DNA of 64,000 bases, from NCBI GenBank assembly GCA_019828545.1, contig JACVRA010000073.1, forward strand, positions 310,001 through 374,000. Direction: 5' to 3'. The first letter of the stretch is position 1; the number at the start of each line of letters is the position of its first letter. The position numbers and the translations under genes are program-made. Positions 19,581 through 32,300 of the stretch are shown piece after piece. The notes beneath the pieces are model-generated. The model searched no databases. It saw only the letters and a program-made list of their open reading frames with translations, and was not told where the DNA came from. The stretch is from Paracamarosporium sp. OC-R06-R3 (taxonomy: Eukaryota; Ascomycota; Dothideomycetes; Pleosporales; Didymosphaeriaceae).

Positions 19581-22500
19581 ATGGAGGTGGAAGGGTTCGA
19601 TGCGCAGGGATCAGTGAACGGCTCTGCATGGTCGACGGATGGCCAGGCACGGCTAGCGTGGAAGCTCGAATCTCAGTGTGCAAGCCATCGTCCAGCTGCC
19701 TCACCCATCGAACCACTCATCTCTCACAGAGCCAAGACAACATATCCATGCTCCAATCAGCCGCACGGCGCATTACAGTCTCTTTCTCCATTCTTCCACG
19801 CCGCTGAGCATAGTCCATTAGTGTCCAGTCCAGCAGTGGCCACTATCAATTCCCATGCCGTTCCATCAGCTACAATGTACTCGTCGCTCGCCACCATGAC
19901 CGATGCGGACGGGCTCGATGATAGTCACTATCTATTCGGCGATGCACACAATGACATTTTATCGATGCCGTTAGCCCACGATGGCATGAAGGGTGAAAGC
20001 TCCACAGTCATGCCGGCGGCGCTTGATAACCTACACTATACCGAATCAACGACTTCGTCCGTGCACTATGGAGATACTCATGACATGTCGGAATCAAGTG
20101 GTGGCCATGTCGTTGGCAGAGATGAACGCGACAGCTCTGCATCAAGTGGGTATGCCAATGGTCATGGTTACGACGGTACTCATGTCTCTGCGCCCCATCT
20201 TCACCATCCTCACCCGCTTCGAATATCAGAAACGAACGAGAGTGTGATGGATTTTCATCAAGACAAACTCACACATCTGAACGGGAACGATGTACATCCA
20301 GACGTCAAGGGTTCTATCCCTTCACATGCAACCACAACTCAGTTCAAGAATATTCCACGCACTCCAGTCTCTATGGCACCAACTCCTAAACCATTGGACG
20401 GAACGCCGCAAACCTCGTCAACGCCTGAACTTTCTCAGTCGCAGGAACGGGATGGGATGCGTCGATCACGACATTCTAGCCCATTCAAAGGCAAGCCCGC
20501 TGAGTTTAAGGCAAACAGCTCTATCCCAGCAGCGCTCTCTTGGGAGGAGTTTGCAAGACAATGCATACTGGCGGCCGAAAGCTCGCGACTCAACCCCTTT
20601 GCCCTTCATCCAGAGGAATACAAGCTATTACGGAACCATGTAACTCATGCACAAGTTACCATCTACCTCAACATCCGTAATGCTATACTCCGTCTTTGGA
20701 CTAAGAACCCAATAGTGTATGTAAGCTTGGAAGAAGCCGTGGGGTGTGCACGCGATAAACGCTACTTCAATCTAGCTAAAGTCGCATACTCGTGGCTGAT
20801 GCGGAACGGTTACATTAATTTCGGATGCGTCGAAGTACCGAATTCTGCTACCACCACACCACATACGAAAGTCAAACGAGGTGCGAGGCGAACAATCATC
20901 GTCGTGGGCGCCGGTATGTCAGGCCTTGGATGTGCACGGCACTTGGAAGGCTTGTTCGCTCAGCTTGGCGATTTGTGGATTAATGAAGGCGAACGACCTC
21001 CGATGGTAATTGTTCTAGAAGGTCGACCACGGATTGGAGGACGAGTGTACTCGCATCCTTTCGTTAACCAAACTGGTTCAACTCTACCACCAGGACATCG
21101 TTGTACTGCGGAGATGGGTGCGCAAATTGTCACAGGATTCGAACGCGGTAATCCGCTGAACGCCATAATACGTGGACAGTTAGGAATACCGTACCATGGT
21201 CTACGCGATAATACTATACTGTACGATTATGATGGTACAGTGGTGGAGAGGAGCCAAGACATACTCGTAGAGAAGCTGTATAACGATGTTTTAGAACGCG
21301 CAAGTGTGTACCGAAACAAACCTGCGACTTTCCGAACGGTTGAGGGCGATCGAAATCTGATATTGTTTGGACGCGAGCCAAGCGACAACAGTGGAGCGAC
21401 CATTGCCGAGCTTGAACAGTCGCATGCGCCTCTACCTGCAAACGCAACGACCACAGCGTCTACTACCGAAGAGAAACCATCGGTTGGGGTCGAAAAACTG
21501 GCAGGCCGAGCATACCAGCTGAGCGCAGGTTTTAATCCGAACATATCTGCTACGGAAGCTGTTCAGAACATGGGCTGGTCATTAAAGGCCGACGCACCAT
21601 TCATGCACTCCCTCGAACTGGATTCGGTCACCAAAGCGTCGATTTACCCAACACTTGGTCAGATCATGGACGTGGGCATCAAACAGTATCAAAATGTCCT
21701 GGATTTACGACCAAGAGATTTGCGGCTTCTGAATTGGCATCATGCGAACCTCGAATATGCGAACGCCGCAAGCGTTAATCAATTGAGTCTTAGCGGGTGG
21801 GATCAAGATATTGGCAACGAATTTGAAGGCCAACACACAGAAATCATTGGCGGATATCAGCAAGTACCACGCGGATTATGGCAGTGCCCGAACAAGTTGG
21901 ACGTCCGCTTCAAAACCGTGCTGAAATCTGTGTGTTATGACCTTGATGAAAAGGAGGTTGGTAAGGCTGTGAAGGTTGAATGTACCAATGGTGAGGTTTT
22001 CGAAGCAGATCACCTCGTGCTTACAACCCCGCTTGGTGTTTTGAAGTCCGGCTCTATCACCTTCCAGCCTCCGCTACCAGACTGGAAGCAGGGAGTGATA
22101 AATCGCATGGGCTTCGGACTCCTCAACAAGGTACGTGAAGAATGGAGATGAGTGGCCAAACTGTCATTGACATATGGCTAGGTGATACTAGTGTATGAAC
22201 AAGCGTTCTGGGAACCCGATCGCGATATGTTTGGTTTATTGAACGAGGCAGAACGCCAGGCTAGTCTCAATCCTGAAGACTATGCTAGACGACGAGGTCG
22301 ATACTACCTCTTCTGGAACTGCATAAAGACTAGCGGCAAACCCACACTGGTCGCTCTCATGGCCGGAGAAGCAGCTCACTATGCTGAGACAACCTCGAAC
22401 AATCAGCTCGTCAAGGAGGTTACTGACCGTCTGGACAAAATGTTCGCACCAAGTCCCGTGCCTCTCCCCACGGAGGCGATTGTCACACGCTGGCGTAAAG

Positions 22501-23291
22501 ATCCTTTGGCGTGTGGAAGCTACTCATTTGTTGGACCAGAGACACGAGCGGGCGACTATGATGTTATGGCCAGGCCTCATGGTCCTCTGCATTTTGCTGG
22601 AGAAGCCACCTGTGGCACACATCCTGCAACTGTACACGGCGCATACTTGTCCGGATTACGCGCTGCCGCTGAAGTAGTGGAGTCAATGATAGGCTCGATC
22701 AAAGTTCCAAGCCCGCTCATAGGGAAGAAGGTCAAACTTGAACATTCCGCCACATTCACGACTGACCCAAAACGAAAAGTTGAGCAAGAAGTCATCGAAC
22801 AGCAACCCAAGCAGGAGCGTGTCAAGCACGACGAGGACTACGAGGCTTCCATCATAGGAGAAATCCTTAGCAAGCTGGGAGAGCGACCCATCAAACCTGG
22901 ACGTGCGGGCGTCAACCCTTTCCTGCTCTACACAAAAGAGTATTGGTATATCTGCAAGAAGGAATGCGATGAGAAGAAACAGGCTGCTACCGGCGACCCC
23001 AACGCGAAAGCCTCCAAGACGGAGATCCGCACTGCGCTCGGTCTCAGGTGGCGAACGGAAAGTGAGGATGTCAAGAAACCTTTCCTGGACGAAACGCAGA
23101 ATGCCAAAGACGACGCTGCGGCGAATGCAGCGACATTCAAGGAGCGGGTAGCCAAATGGGACGATGAGGCAGCACGTATCCGGCGTGAATATATTCAAAC
23201 CCATCCTCGACCGGATGGCAATGACGACAAGGTGGTGAACAGCCGCACCGCAATCGAGCTTGGAACCGGGAAGCGGCTTCGGCGATTATAA
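19581..23291 (+). CDS. LSD1: LSD1-family FAD-dependent histone lysine demethylase with SWIRM and HMG box
   Basis: The exons are 19581-22130 and 22182-23291 with a 51-nt intron, giving 1219 aa. Domains in order are a long low-complexity N-terminus, a SWIRM domain at about 315-415, and a flavin amine oxidase beginning with the FAD motif VVGAGMSGLGCA near 440. The substrate-side block LLNKVILVYEQAFWEPD follows around 847-863, and an HMG box lies at about 1085-1165. In human LSD1 the aligned Lys is Lys661; here it is about Lys850, the last codon before the intron. Fungal LSD1 homologues (Aspergillus HdmA, S. pombe Lsd1/2) share the added HMG box. It acts in the nucleus on methylated H3. The first in-frame ATG is 19581; ATGs at 19875 and 19896 are alternatives because the N-terminus is poorly conserved. 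Confidence 0.9.
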
Positions 23292-24293
23292 AAAGGCACT
23301 TTCACTTCTTCGACTGTATTTTTGACCGACCTTTCACGTTGCATTTACGCGGAGCATCCAGCATACCCAGGGCATCGGGTGTTGGTGGGTTTTAGTGTTT
23401 TTGCTGTTTCTACCGAGCGTTGTTGATTGATGGCGTAATGTCTTTGCAGGCATGTCAGCTTGTGGGGGAAGTTCCAGAAGGCGGCATGCATGACACGGCG
23501 GCGTGACGTGCATCGCGGGCCAGAGCGCGAGAGCGAGAGCGAGAGGCAGTGGCGCATCTGCGGCTTGCGCCCAGGCAGATGGCGCTGAAGGCCGCCGCAT
23601 GGTGTTGTACTTCATGTCATAGCTGGAATCAGGTAGAGCAATGGAGCCGGTGGTGCACAGCGGACGCAGGAAGCGGGTGTGCCTCGTTGCGTGACGTTGG
23701 AGCCCTGAAGAAGCAAATGGACCGTTCGTGCTAGCCGCGCCACATGCTGGCGTCTAGAGCAGCGCGGAGAGCGTGCATGAGTGGTGGACTTTAGCCTTGG
23801 GATGGATCCTCCGCGTCCGGCGAGCGCGTGTCGAGGGGCGGTGGAGGCCCGCGAGGAGGCACGGAGACGCACAGCGGCCGGGCGGGCTGGCCGTGGCAGA
23901 TGCTAGGGCTGCAGCACGGCGAGACAGCAGCGTCGCGGCCTCAGGCGGGCGGTGCCTGGAGGCGGGCGGCCAGTGGTGCAGGAAGCGGAGTGAACCACCA
24001 CATGGGGTCGGGCGGTCGGGCTAGCAGAACCGCTACCCAGTCGCTTGGAATGTCGCGCGCTCGGGGCGTATTCTTAGCCACGGACCAAGCAGCCTTCTCG
24101 ACTTCGTCCTGCCGCGTCCCGTCTCCCCATCTTTCCCCATGATCGTGAACAGCCTGCGACGCTTGGGCTCTACCCCAGCGCTCCTTCCATCTCACCTCCT
24201 GTCCCCGCTCACCGCGTAGAAGGCACGTCCGGCGCCGCTGCCTCCACCTCCGCAACTCCACTCTTCGCCCACCCCTCAACCCGAACCCCCGCC
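23292..24293. other. Intergenic region upstream of CREB
   Basis: This 1.0-kb stretch is GC-rich (23500-24240) and lies between the LSD1-type gene and the deubiquitinase gene. Open frames here on both strands are Arg/Ala-rich artefacts of composition. The part next to 24293 is pyrimidine-rich and probably the leader. Confidence 0.4.
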
Positions 24294-26718
24294 ATGACTT
24301 CATTCTTCGGCCGGCTGAAGGCTGGCACTGTGAGTGACGCGCCCTCGTCCATGCCTGCGCCGCCGCACAATGGCTGATCCTCTTTGCGCTGCAGGGCCCC
24401 GCCAGTCCGGCCTCGAGCGCGCCGCCAGCGAAGAAGGACCCCAATGCCCCACAGTTGACGCCTCTCGAGAAGCTGCTCGCCGACGCTGGGCCCGTACGTG
24501 GCGATGGCAGCGACAAGTTCTTCGGTTTCGAAAATGTACGTGAATCCATGCGCTCTGCGTTGCGACTTGGTTACTAATTGCGCCCCGTGCCTATAGTTTG
24601 GAAGCACATGGTAATCACACCTTGCCAAAGCCATCAGCCCCGAACTCACACCCTGCTAGCTACTGCAACTCTATCGTGCAATGTCTATACTACTCGGTGC
24701 CGTTCCGAGAACAGGTCATCAACTTCCCCTCCAGATCACCACCAGAAGCTCTCGAAAGACCGGCGACAGGTCCCTTGCCGCGCCTCAACACAAACCTGCT
24801 ACCCGACGCAAATGCTCAGAACTCGACCCTATCTCCAAAAGGGAGGAATTCCTTCTCTACTCCCAATACGGCGTCGCCGCGGAAGCCCTCAATCACGCCC
24901 AGCGGTGCGGTGAACCCCCAAGCTCAGAAGCCAGAGGATAACAAAGATTCACCCGAGTACAAGAAAAAGCAAGCACTAGCTGCAGGCCCGGTGCTAAGCA
25001 TGGACTATGAAAATTCCAAAGCATATGGCATGTCGGAATCGCTGTTCAGCGCGCTGAAGGACATCTTTGAAGCAGTAATAGCACACAGGTCACATATCGG
25101 CGTAGTGAGCCCACACAAATTCCTCGAGATCCTGCGCCGCGAGAATGAGATGTTCCGTACGCCAATGCACCAAGATGCGCACGAATTCCTGAACCTGTTG
25201 CTCAATGAAGTGGTGGAGAACGTGGAGCATTTCTCCAAATCGCGCATACACGAAATAGAAGACAAAGATGTTAGCAGCGTCACGCCTCACTTGAATGCCG
25301 TAGTAGACGCCACTGCATCAAACAATACTGGCTGGGTACACGAATTATTTGAGGGTACACTTACGTCTGAGACACGATGTTTAACATGCGAGAACACCTC
25401 TCAGCGAGACGAAGCATTTCTAGACTTATCGGTGGATTTAGAACAACACTCGTCGGTAACAAGTTGCTTAAGAAAATTTTCGGAAGAAGAAATGCTTTGT
25501 GAACGGAACAAGTTCCATTGCGATAGGTGTGGTGGGCTGCAAGAAGCAGAAAAGCGCATGAAGATCAAAAGACTCCCAAGAATTTTGGCCCTGCATCTCA
25601 AGCGATTTAAGTACACCGAAGACCTGCAAAGATTACAAAAGCTGTTCCATCGCGTTGTGTATCCATATTACCTCCGGCTGTTCAACACAACAGATGATGC
25701 GGAAGATCCCGATCGACTCTATGAGCTCTACGCTGTGGTGGTTCACATTGGAGGTGGCCCGTATCACGGACACTATGTATCGATAATAAAGACACAGGAT
25801 CGCGGGTGGCTATTGTTTGACGATGAAATGGTAGAACCGGTTGATAAGGCGTATGTGCGGCGCTTTTTCGGAGGTGAAGACCAACTAGCATGTGCATACG
25901 TGCTCTTCTACCAAGAAACGACCGAGGAAGCAATGATGAAGGAACAAGAGGAGGAGAGTCTAGCAGCCGCAAAGCAGGCCGCCGAGGTGAACGCCGAGCC
26001 TGTCTCCGTCATAACACCCAAGGCTAATGGCTTCGCAAACGGCCACGGCCACGGCCATGGCCATAGCCATGGCCATACCATGACAACAACACCAACCGTG
26101 GAAAAAGATGATCAACTTGCAAGTCTTGATCACGCCGCAACGGCTCCACCTCTTCCCACGTCGGAACACAATAATACCTTGGAACACATTACGACAAGCA
26201 TACCAATTCTAGGCAATCGACATAGCAACTTAGCGTCCAAGAAAGAAAAGGCTGGGAAAGCCAAGGAGGAGAAAGAACGAAAGGCCATGGAAAAGGAGCT
26301 CGAGAGACAAGCTAAAGCCAAGCGCAAAGAGCTCGAAACCCAGCGCCGAGACATATTCCGCAAGCAGGAAGACGACCTACGGCAAGCACTTGCGGCATCT
26401 CGCACCACGGCAACAGAAGAGTCCAAGAAGCGCAATGCGGAAAGCTCCGAAAATCAGGAGAACGACAGGCACGCGAATGGATTTGGCAGTATCAGCAAGG
26501 GCAGTGGACTCAGCAGGTTCAGACACAGTAGCATGAGTCTAAGGCACAAGCCGAAGTTCTGGCCGGGAGGCAAGGAGGACAAGAAAGACGTGCCGGATAT
26601 GCCGAGCACGCCAGGCGTCGAAGCGGAACATACGCCGCTGGGCACGCCGGATACCAAGGACAAGGAGAAGAAGAATCGTTTCAGTCTGGGCAGGAAGAAG
26701 TCGACGTTTCATCTCTAG
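24294..26718 (+). CDS. creB: CreB-type ubiquitin carboxyl-terminal hydrolase
   Basis: The four exons are 24294-24329, 24395-24535, 24597-24610 and 24660-26718, giving 749 aa. The N-terminus with [11 protein letters not shown] and [18 protein letters not shown] matches CreB, the USP12/46-type deubiquitinase that works with the WD protein CreC in carbon catabolite repression. The catalytic Cys is about residue 64, encoded across the 14-nt third exon and exon 4. The His box GPYHGHYVS puts the active His near 435, and zinc-ligand CxxC pairs (CLTCEN, CDRCGG) are present. A His/Gly-rich run lies near 525-535 (nt 26041-26080), and a charged coiled coil follows at about 585-650, both in the tail typical of CreB. 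The A. nidulans protein is similar in length. Confidence 0.93.
24597..24610 (+). other. creB: Fourteen-nucleotide exon carrying the catalytic Cys box of CREB
   Basis: TTTGGAAGCACATG encodes Phe-Gly-Ser-Thr and the first two bases of the active-site Cys codon. It lies between the acceptor CCTATAG and the donor GTAATC, flanked by introns of 61 and 49 nt. Without it the protein would lose the Cys box and its frame. Confidence 0.9.
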
Positions 26719-27500
26719 CAAGTCGTTGCTTGACGCTCGATATCCCCGGTGCTCCATTCCATTGTCATGTTTACGTACCACCAACCTTTGTATTTAACTT
26801 GGGGGAGGGTTCCGTCTATATTCTCTTGTTGCATATATCTTTTGTCGTGGTGGGTTTCCACTTGCGGAGGGGTATTGCGCGGACGTGTACATGATGAAGG
26901 GGGTGAGGGAGGTCTTTCGAAGCATAGTTTGCGCGCGTTGGAATTGGTAGTGCAGCATTGCGACGTGGATACTGTTCATAGCGAGGACGGACATGGTTCC
27001 GTATATGGCATGGATTTGTAACGCTGCATGCGACGACTACCTACCCATACAATCTAAAAAGACCTCGTTAAGTAACTTGAACAAGGCCGCATGGTATATG
27101 GTTGTGCGCAGAAGATAGTTTTGAAGTATGCCGACAGAGTGGATCACAGATGCTGCACGACGTTGTGACAATGCTCTTCATATATTCGTATTCCTAGTCT
27201 TGCTGTCGTCCCTGTAGCTGCTGCGTCCTCCTGGTCTGACTGCGCTGGTTTGCATCAGGGAGTCCCATGGTCTCAGTGTCGGTAGTGATGCGCTATCGTT
27301 CTACCGTGCTATCTGCTACATCTCCCTGCCGTTTTCTAACCGTACTGCTTTCTTTTATCACATCGTACCGCCTTCCTTTATCACATCATATCGCTTTTCG
27401 ATATGCGTACACTATCACCTCCCCACGCGCAGGTGCATGGTTGTCATTTCTGCCTGACGCACACGAGCGAAACAGGCGTTCTTCGCCGGTCGATGCGCGC
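26719..27500. other. Convergent 3' intergenic region
   Basis: This 780-bp gap lies between the ends of CREB and YOS1. No protein-like frame, RNA gene or repeat was recognised. Confidence 0.4.
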
Positions 27501-28168
27501 TCAGCCGAATATTAAGAGGTATATGATCATTGCGGTGTTGATGAACATTAGGGGTACTATGTTCACGTTAGCCATTGTCCTTTCCGTCTGGCGTCCACCT
27601 TGTCGTAGACTGATATCTTTTTGCCCAAAGTTCCACCTTCGCTGTCAGTCCGACTTTGAGCCGCGAGTGCAGACTGATGGGTACTCTTGGGTTGATAGAC
27701 TGTGCAATATTGTGCCTGTTTCTATGCGTGTGTGGATTTTGCGCTCTCGGAGGTTGGGAATACGTACTCCTCATCAATGTTCGAACCGAGGATACGAGGT
27801 TGACCAGCCGTGCTTTTACGCCATCGTCGCGTTGGCTGCCGAAGCCAGGTTCTGCCGAGGACGTCCAACCAACTAGATTATGCTACGTCAGCCATGGTTT
27901 GCATGATATTTGTGGTATCGTCATCGCGTGTGGGGAGGTCTGGCGCAAGCGAGGATGTACTCGTGGGGTATTGCAATGTGAAGCGCAATCAACGCAGGGT
28001 GGGTGAAGAGATGGGTAGGCGTACTGCGCGCGAGGAAGCGGTCTTCGGAGAGGATTGCGATCGCATTAATGAGGAGGACGGAGACTGCGGTGGTTAGTTT
28101 AAGAGAGCTTCAAGTGAATCGGCACGAGAATTACCATATAGGAGGCCGCCGAGGCCGAAGAACACCAT
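27501..28168 (-). CDS. YOS1: Yos1-like ER-Golgi transport membrane protein (IER3IP1 family)
   Basis: This small gene is visible only after splicing. The minus-strand exons are 28135-28168 (34 nt), 28025-28084 (60), 27768-27872 (105) and 27501-27556 (56). They total 255 nt and encode 84 aa, matching yeast Yos1 (85 aa). Introns are 50, 152 and 211 nt with GT..AG ends. The product begins MVFFGLGGLLYVSVLLINA, continues with the family block LSEDRFLARIGW, then a polar loop, SSVRTLMRIP, and a hydrophobic C-terminus ending LIFG. The two hydrophobic ends are the family's membrane segments. Yos1 binds Yip1/Yif1 and is needed for COPII transport from the ER. The sequence match is strong despite the small size. 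Confidence 0.93.
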
Positions 28169-29398
28169 CTTTGCAGGCTCACGTCAACTGAGAGTCTCCG
28201 GGGACAGGCGAGTGAATGCTGTGGGTGCAATTCGGTGTATAACTTTTGCCCGCCTGGCTGACGTTGCCTGTTGTAGTGGCCAGCTGTAGTAGCCGACAAG
28301 GATTCGTGTTCCAAAGTATCACGTGACTTCACCTGACATGTGTGCTTGACTTAAGTTGTTTGATGCAGCTTCTGCAGTGCTCTATGGAGAAAACAGCGAC
28401 CATTACAAAGCCTTGGAGCTGAGGTGTAAAACATCGGCTGCATCTGACACTTTCGCAAGTCACACTACCTCTATGCGAATGGCCTTGGCGATCGTTAGAC
28501 ATGCAGAACAAGGGTGTCAGAATCACTGTCTGATCAGTCGATTCTGCGGACGTAACATTCAACTAGGTCCAAAGCGTATAGGAAAAGTGTGCCATCAGAC
28601 TCTGTACAAAGAACTCAATCATAGATGCAGAATTTTATGTATGGAAATCTCCGCAATAGGATATCTGTCCATACTATGTTGTTGTGGAGGGCTTGAGGAA
28701 ATCTCACGATCGACAACAGGGGGCCCAGCAACCTCGCAAGCGCATCTCGTCTCCTCAACTCCATCGTTCCCACTGCACTGCAATAACCGCGAATGACAGC
28801 CGCTGGAGATGACTCCAGCTTTGCGCAATTCGCCTTCGCGCGGCCGCCGTCTCATGAACCGATTAGCTCAGCACTGGAAAAACGACGTCATAGGCCGGTC
28901 GTCTTCGCCGCAATGGTCTCGAGTCTCCAACAAATGCTTTCGGATAGCTCATTCTGAGTTCCCTCACATCCAACACGCCGAAAGACTGACTCTTCGAATC
29001 CAAACGTCTCCTCCTCGACTTTTGCCCTCCTGCCAACAACAAGCCTCATATCCGTTGGATCGCGGGTAATTTACTCCCGTGCAAACACCTGCGAAGCGAC
29101 GAGTCTAGATCCTCCCAGCCCCAACGATCTGCGCGTCGATCCAGACCCTCAGTACCCCCGAAACATATTGCTCAAGCCGGTACAAGATATCCTCGCCCCG
29201 CTGTCGCGCACAGTGATCTTCTGGATTTTCTTGTTTCTCGGTTTTGCATGCTTTCTGGGTGGTTTCTGATCTGAGTTCATGATTTCGACATAGCAATTTT
29301 CATACCGGAGTGGAGGCGTTCTTGTTAGACCTAATGAGTGCCTTGAGATTCTTACCGGACAACTCGTACATCGGACGGGAAAGGTACTCCTAATAAAT
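28169..29398. other. Divergent intergenic region between YOS1 and the histidine kinase
   Basis: This 1.2-kb region holds both promoters and the kinase 5' leader with upstream ORFs (separate entry). The open frame at 28356-28796 starts at TTG and has no recognisable features. Confidence 0.4.
29248..29393 (+). promoter_or_regulatory. Three upstream ORFs in the histidine-kinase leader
   Basis: Three short ATG-initiated frames precede the kinase start: 29248-29274 (8 codons plus stop), 29279-29293 (4 codons plus stop) and 29334-29393 (19 codons plus stop). The last stop is 5 nt before the main ATG at 29399. If transcribed, they should depress or condition translation of the kinase. The transcription start is not known. 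Confidence 0.45.
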
Positions 29399-32300
29399 AT
29401 GATGGACAGCGAAGCTGCGGATGGCGGTTACTTCGCCCTGCAGGGCGGTTCTGACGCCCACACTCCCGGCTCCGTACGAAGCGGTGGCACCATGTCGATT
29501 GAACTACCTTCGCATCCGTCGTCGACTATGGTAGCTCTGGCTACGCTGCAGTACCTGCCGATTCCGCTCCTCGTGTTGTCAACGGATGCCAACGTTGTGC
29601 TTGCCAACGAAGCAATGGGTCGTCTTCTTGGTGTCGATTGGTCGGCTACTGCAGCAGAAGGATTGACTGTAGCGGAGGCTTTAACAGGAAAGAGTATGGC
29701 TGAACTGGGGATAGACATTCTCCAGAATGGCTCGCCCATTCTGGTCTCTTGGCAGGTTGGCCAACACCGAGAGAAGAGTTACATGTGTAGTTGGCTGACA
29801 GTGGACCAGGACTTCCTGAAATCTGTCGTTGAGGATGCTGCCGTTGAAACGGGTCGTCGGACTATTGAAGACGATAAATTTGACAGCGGTGGCAGCACAC
29901 CAACTGCTGCTCCCAGCGGTCAAGATCGCGCCGAGTCATCACCCAAACTCCCACGGCTGAGCAGCCAAAATCTTACAGGTGCCACTGTACATGACGTGTC
30001 GGTGGATGTTATCATTAACCCGATGAATCGTAGTAGTACTCGCTGCGCGTCACGAAACTCCAAATATACACTGAACGAGAACGCACTCCAAGCTACCATG
30101 ATCATTTCAGTCTGGGATATTGAGGAAACTAACTACTACACGCTAACTTTTACAAGTGCTCAACCTGTAGATATCAAACGAACTGCGCATCCGTCGACCC
30201 GCCTTGTGACTAGGACGACAACGGCGTTCCACCTGACCAAAACAAATAGTTCTACCTCAAGTTCGTCTTCAGGACAGAAGTCAGGACCAAGTCCTAAAGC
30301 CATCACGCCGACATTTGCAGTTCCTGACTTTCCACCCCGTGGCCCACCGCTCAAAGCTAAGAACGAACTATCTATATCGGCTAGCATCTTTCAGAAAGCC
30401 TCGCAGATGAAGGACGCGATATTGAATTCTATCAGCATGCCAGCATACGCCATGTGGCAAGATGAAGGGTTTGGAATACCCAACAAAGCGATGCTTCGAT
30501 TATTACCTGAGGATGCTATATACAACCCTTCCGATCAAAGAGCCTTTCTCGGACAATTTAGCTTTTGGACAGAGGACTTCACGCGCAAACTCGATGTGGA
30601 CGAGCTTCCTATAATGGAAATATGCCGTAGCCAGCAACCTTTCGATGGCCGACGTGTAGCAATGCGCAATCCTAATACTGGAAAACCATTGGCTTTTGAA
30701 GTAGCGGGCGAACCGATCGTTCATGAGGTAACGGGCGAATTCTTGGGCGGAATCGTCATCTTCAAAGACGTTACTCAATATACTAATCAGATTGCGGCGC
30801 AAGCTCATGAAAATGAACGACAGTTTGAGTAAGTCTTGATGATACAAACCTGCCGTACTAGGTCAAAAGTTCAAATACCTCGTGTTACCTCAGGATAAGC
30901 GATGAAAAGGCCGGCAGCAGTCAAACGTTGTTTTCCAGCCGTCTGTTCAAAGCTGACATGAGTTGCACAGGTATATCACGAACTTTATGCCTGTAATGGT
31001 GTGGACGACGAAACCAGACGGTACGCACGATTGGTACTCACAACGCTGGTACGATTACACTGGCCAAACTGTCGAGGAATCTCTAGGAGAAGGCTGGAAA
31101 GACGCCTTTCATCCGGAGGATATGCCAACAACCTTTGAACGTTGGTCTCGATCACTTCGGACCGGAGAAGAGTACAATACTGAGTATAGAGCGAAGCGAC
31201 GCGATGGGGTTTGGCGTTGGATGCTTGGGAGAGCGGTGCCCTTCTATGACGATAACGGGAAGATTATCAAGTGGTTCGGTACTTGCACGGATATTCATGA
31301 CCTTGTCGAAGCCCGACAAGCCGCACGACAGACGAAAGCGCAACTTCAGCAGGTCATCGAACATGCCAACGTCACACTTTGGGTTATCAATAGGCAATCC
31401 GAGCTTACTTTGCTGGAGGGGGATTTGACTGGTGTTGGAGATGCGAAAGAGAATGAGCAAGCCATTGGGAAAAATATCTACCAGCATTTTGGCGATCTCG
31501 AACGATGGCGTGGGGTGATCCAGGACCTACTACAGGGCAAGACACAGGATGAGGTTATGGAAAGAGCCAAGGGTAACAGATATTACCGCACAAGAATGGT
31601 TCCTCTATACACGCGGTCTAGGGTCGGAGGAAAAGAGGGAAAGGCGTATATCGATGGGGTGATTGGCGTTGCTGTAAGTGCACTACGGCTCTGGTTCATA
31701 AATTGGGTATTGTGTTACCAATCCTGGTTTAAACATTGCTCAAATTTTTGGAAGGGAGTTGCATCTGTCTGGCCTTTTCTGATAAGAATTACTGACCCTG
31801 AACCCAGATGGACGTCTCTGAAGTACGGATTAGAGAAAACAAACTTAGAGAGCAAGGAGAAGAGAACAGCAGGCTATTAGCTAACGCAGCTGCGGCCAAG
31901 GAAGCAAGTCGGATGAAGAGTCAATTCCTTGCAAACATGTCACACGAAATCAGGACGCCTATCGCAGGCGTCATTGGGATGAGTGATCTTTTACTGGATA
32001 TGAATTTAGACGACGAGCAGAAAGAGTGTGCCGAAAATATTCAACGGTCCGCAAATGGACTTCTGGCAGTCATCAACGACATCCTAGACTTCAGCAAAGT
32101 CGAATCAGGGCGGTTGGATATTGAGGAAGTCCAGTTCAGTCTCTCGGTCGTATTGCAAGATGTTAACAAGATGATGTCTTTTGCAGCGCAACGGAAGAAC
32201 ATTGCGTACGAGAGCGCTATACACCCAGAAATTGAAAGAGATCTAAGAGTGATGGGAGATCCGGGACGCTTAAGACAAATATTGACGAACGTGTTGACAA

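Noticed and set aside
28356..28796. Plus-strand frame of 146 codons between YOS1 and the kinase
   Set aside because: It begins at TTG, is Cys/Ser-rich without pattern, and lies in a divergent promoter.
30829..30970. The 13-mer GTGTTACCTCAGG shared by a kinase intron and CPA2 intron 13663-13821, considered as another introner-like pair
   Set aside because: Similarity does not extend beyond the 13-mer, and such a match is plausible by chance among this many intron bases.
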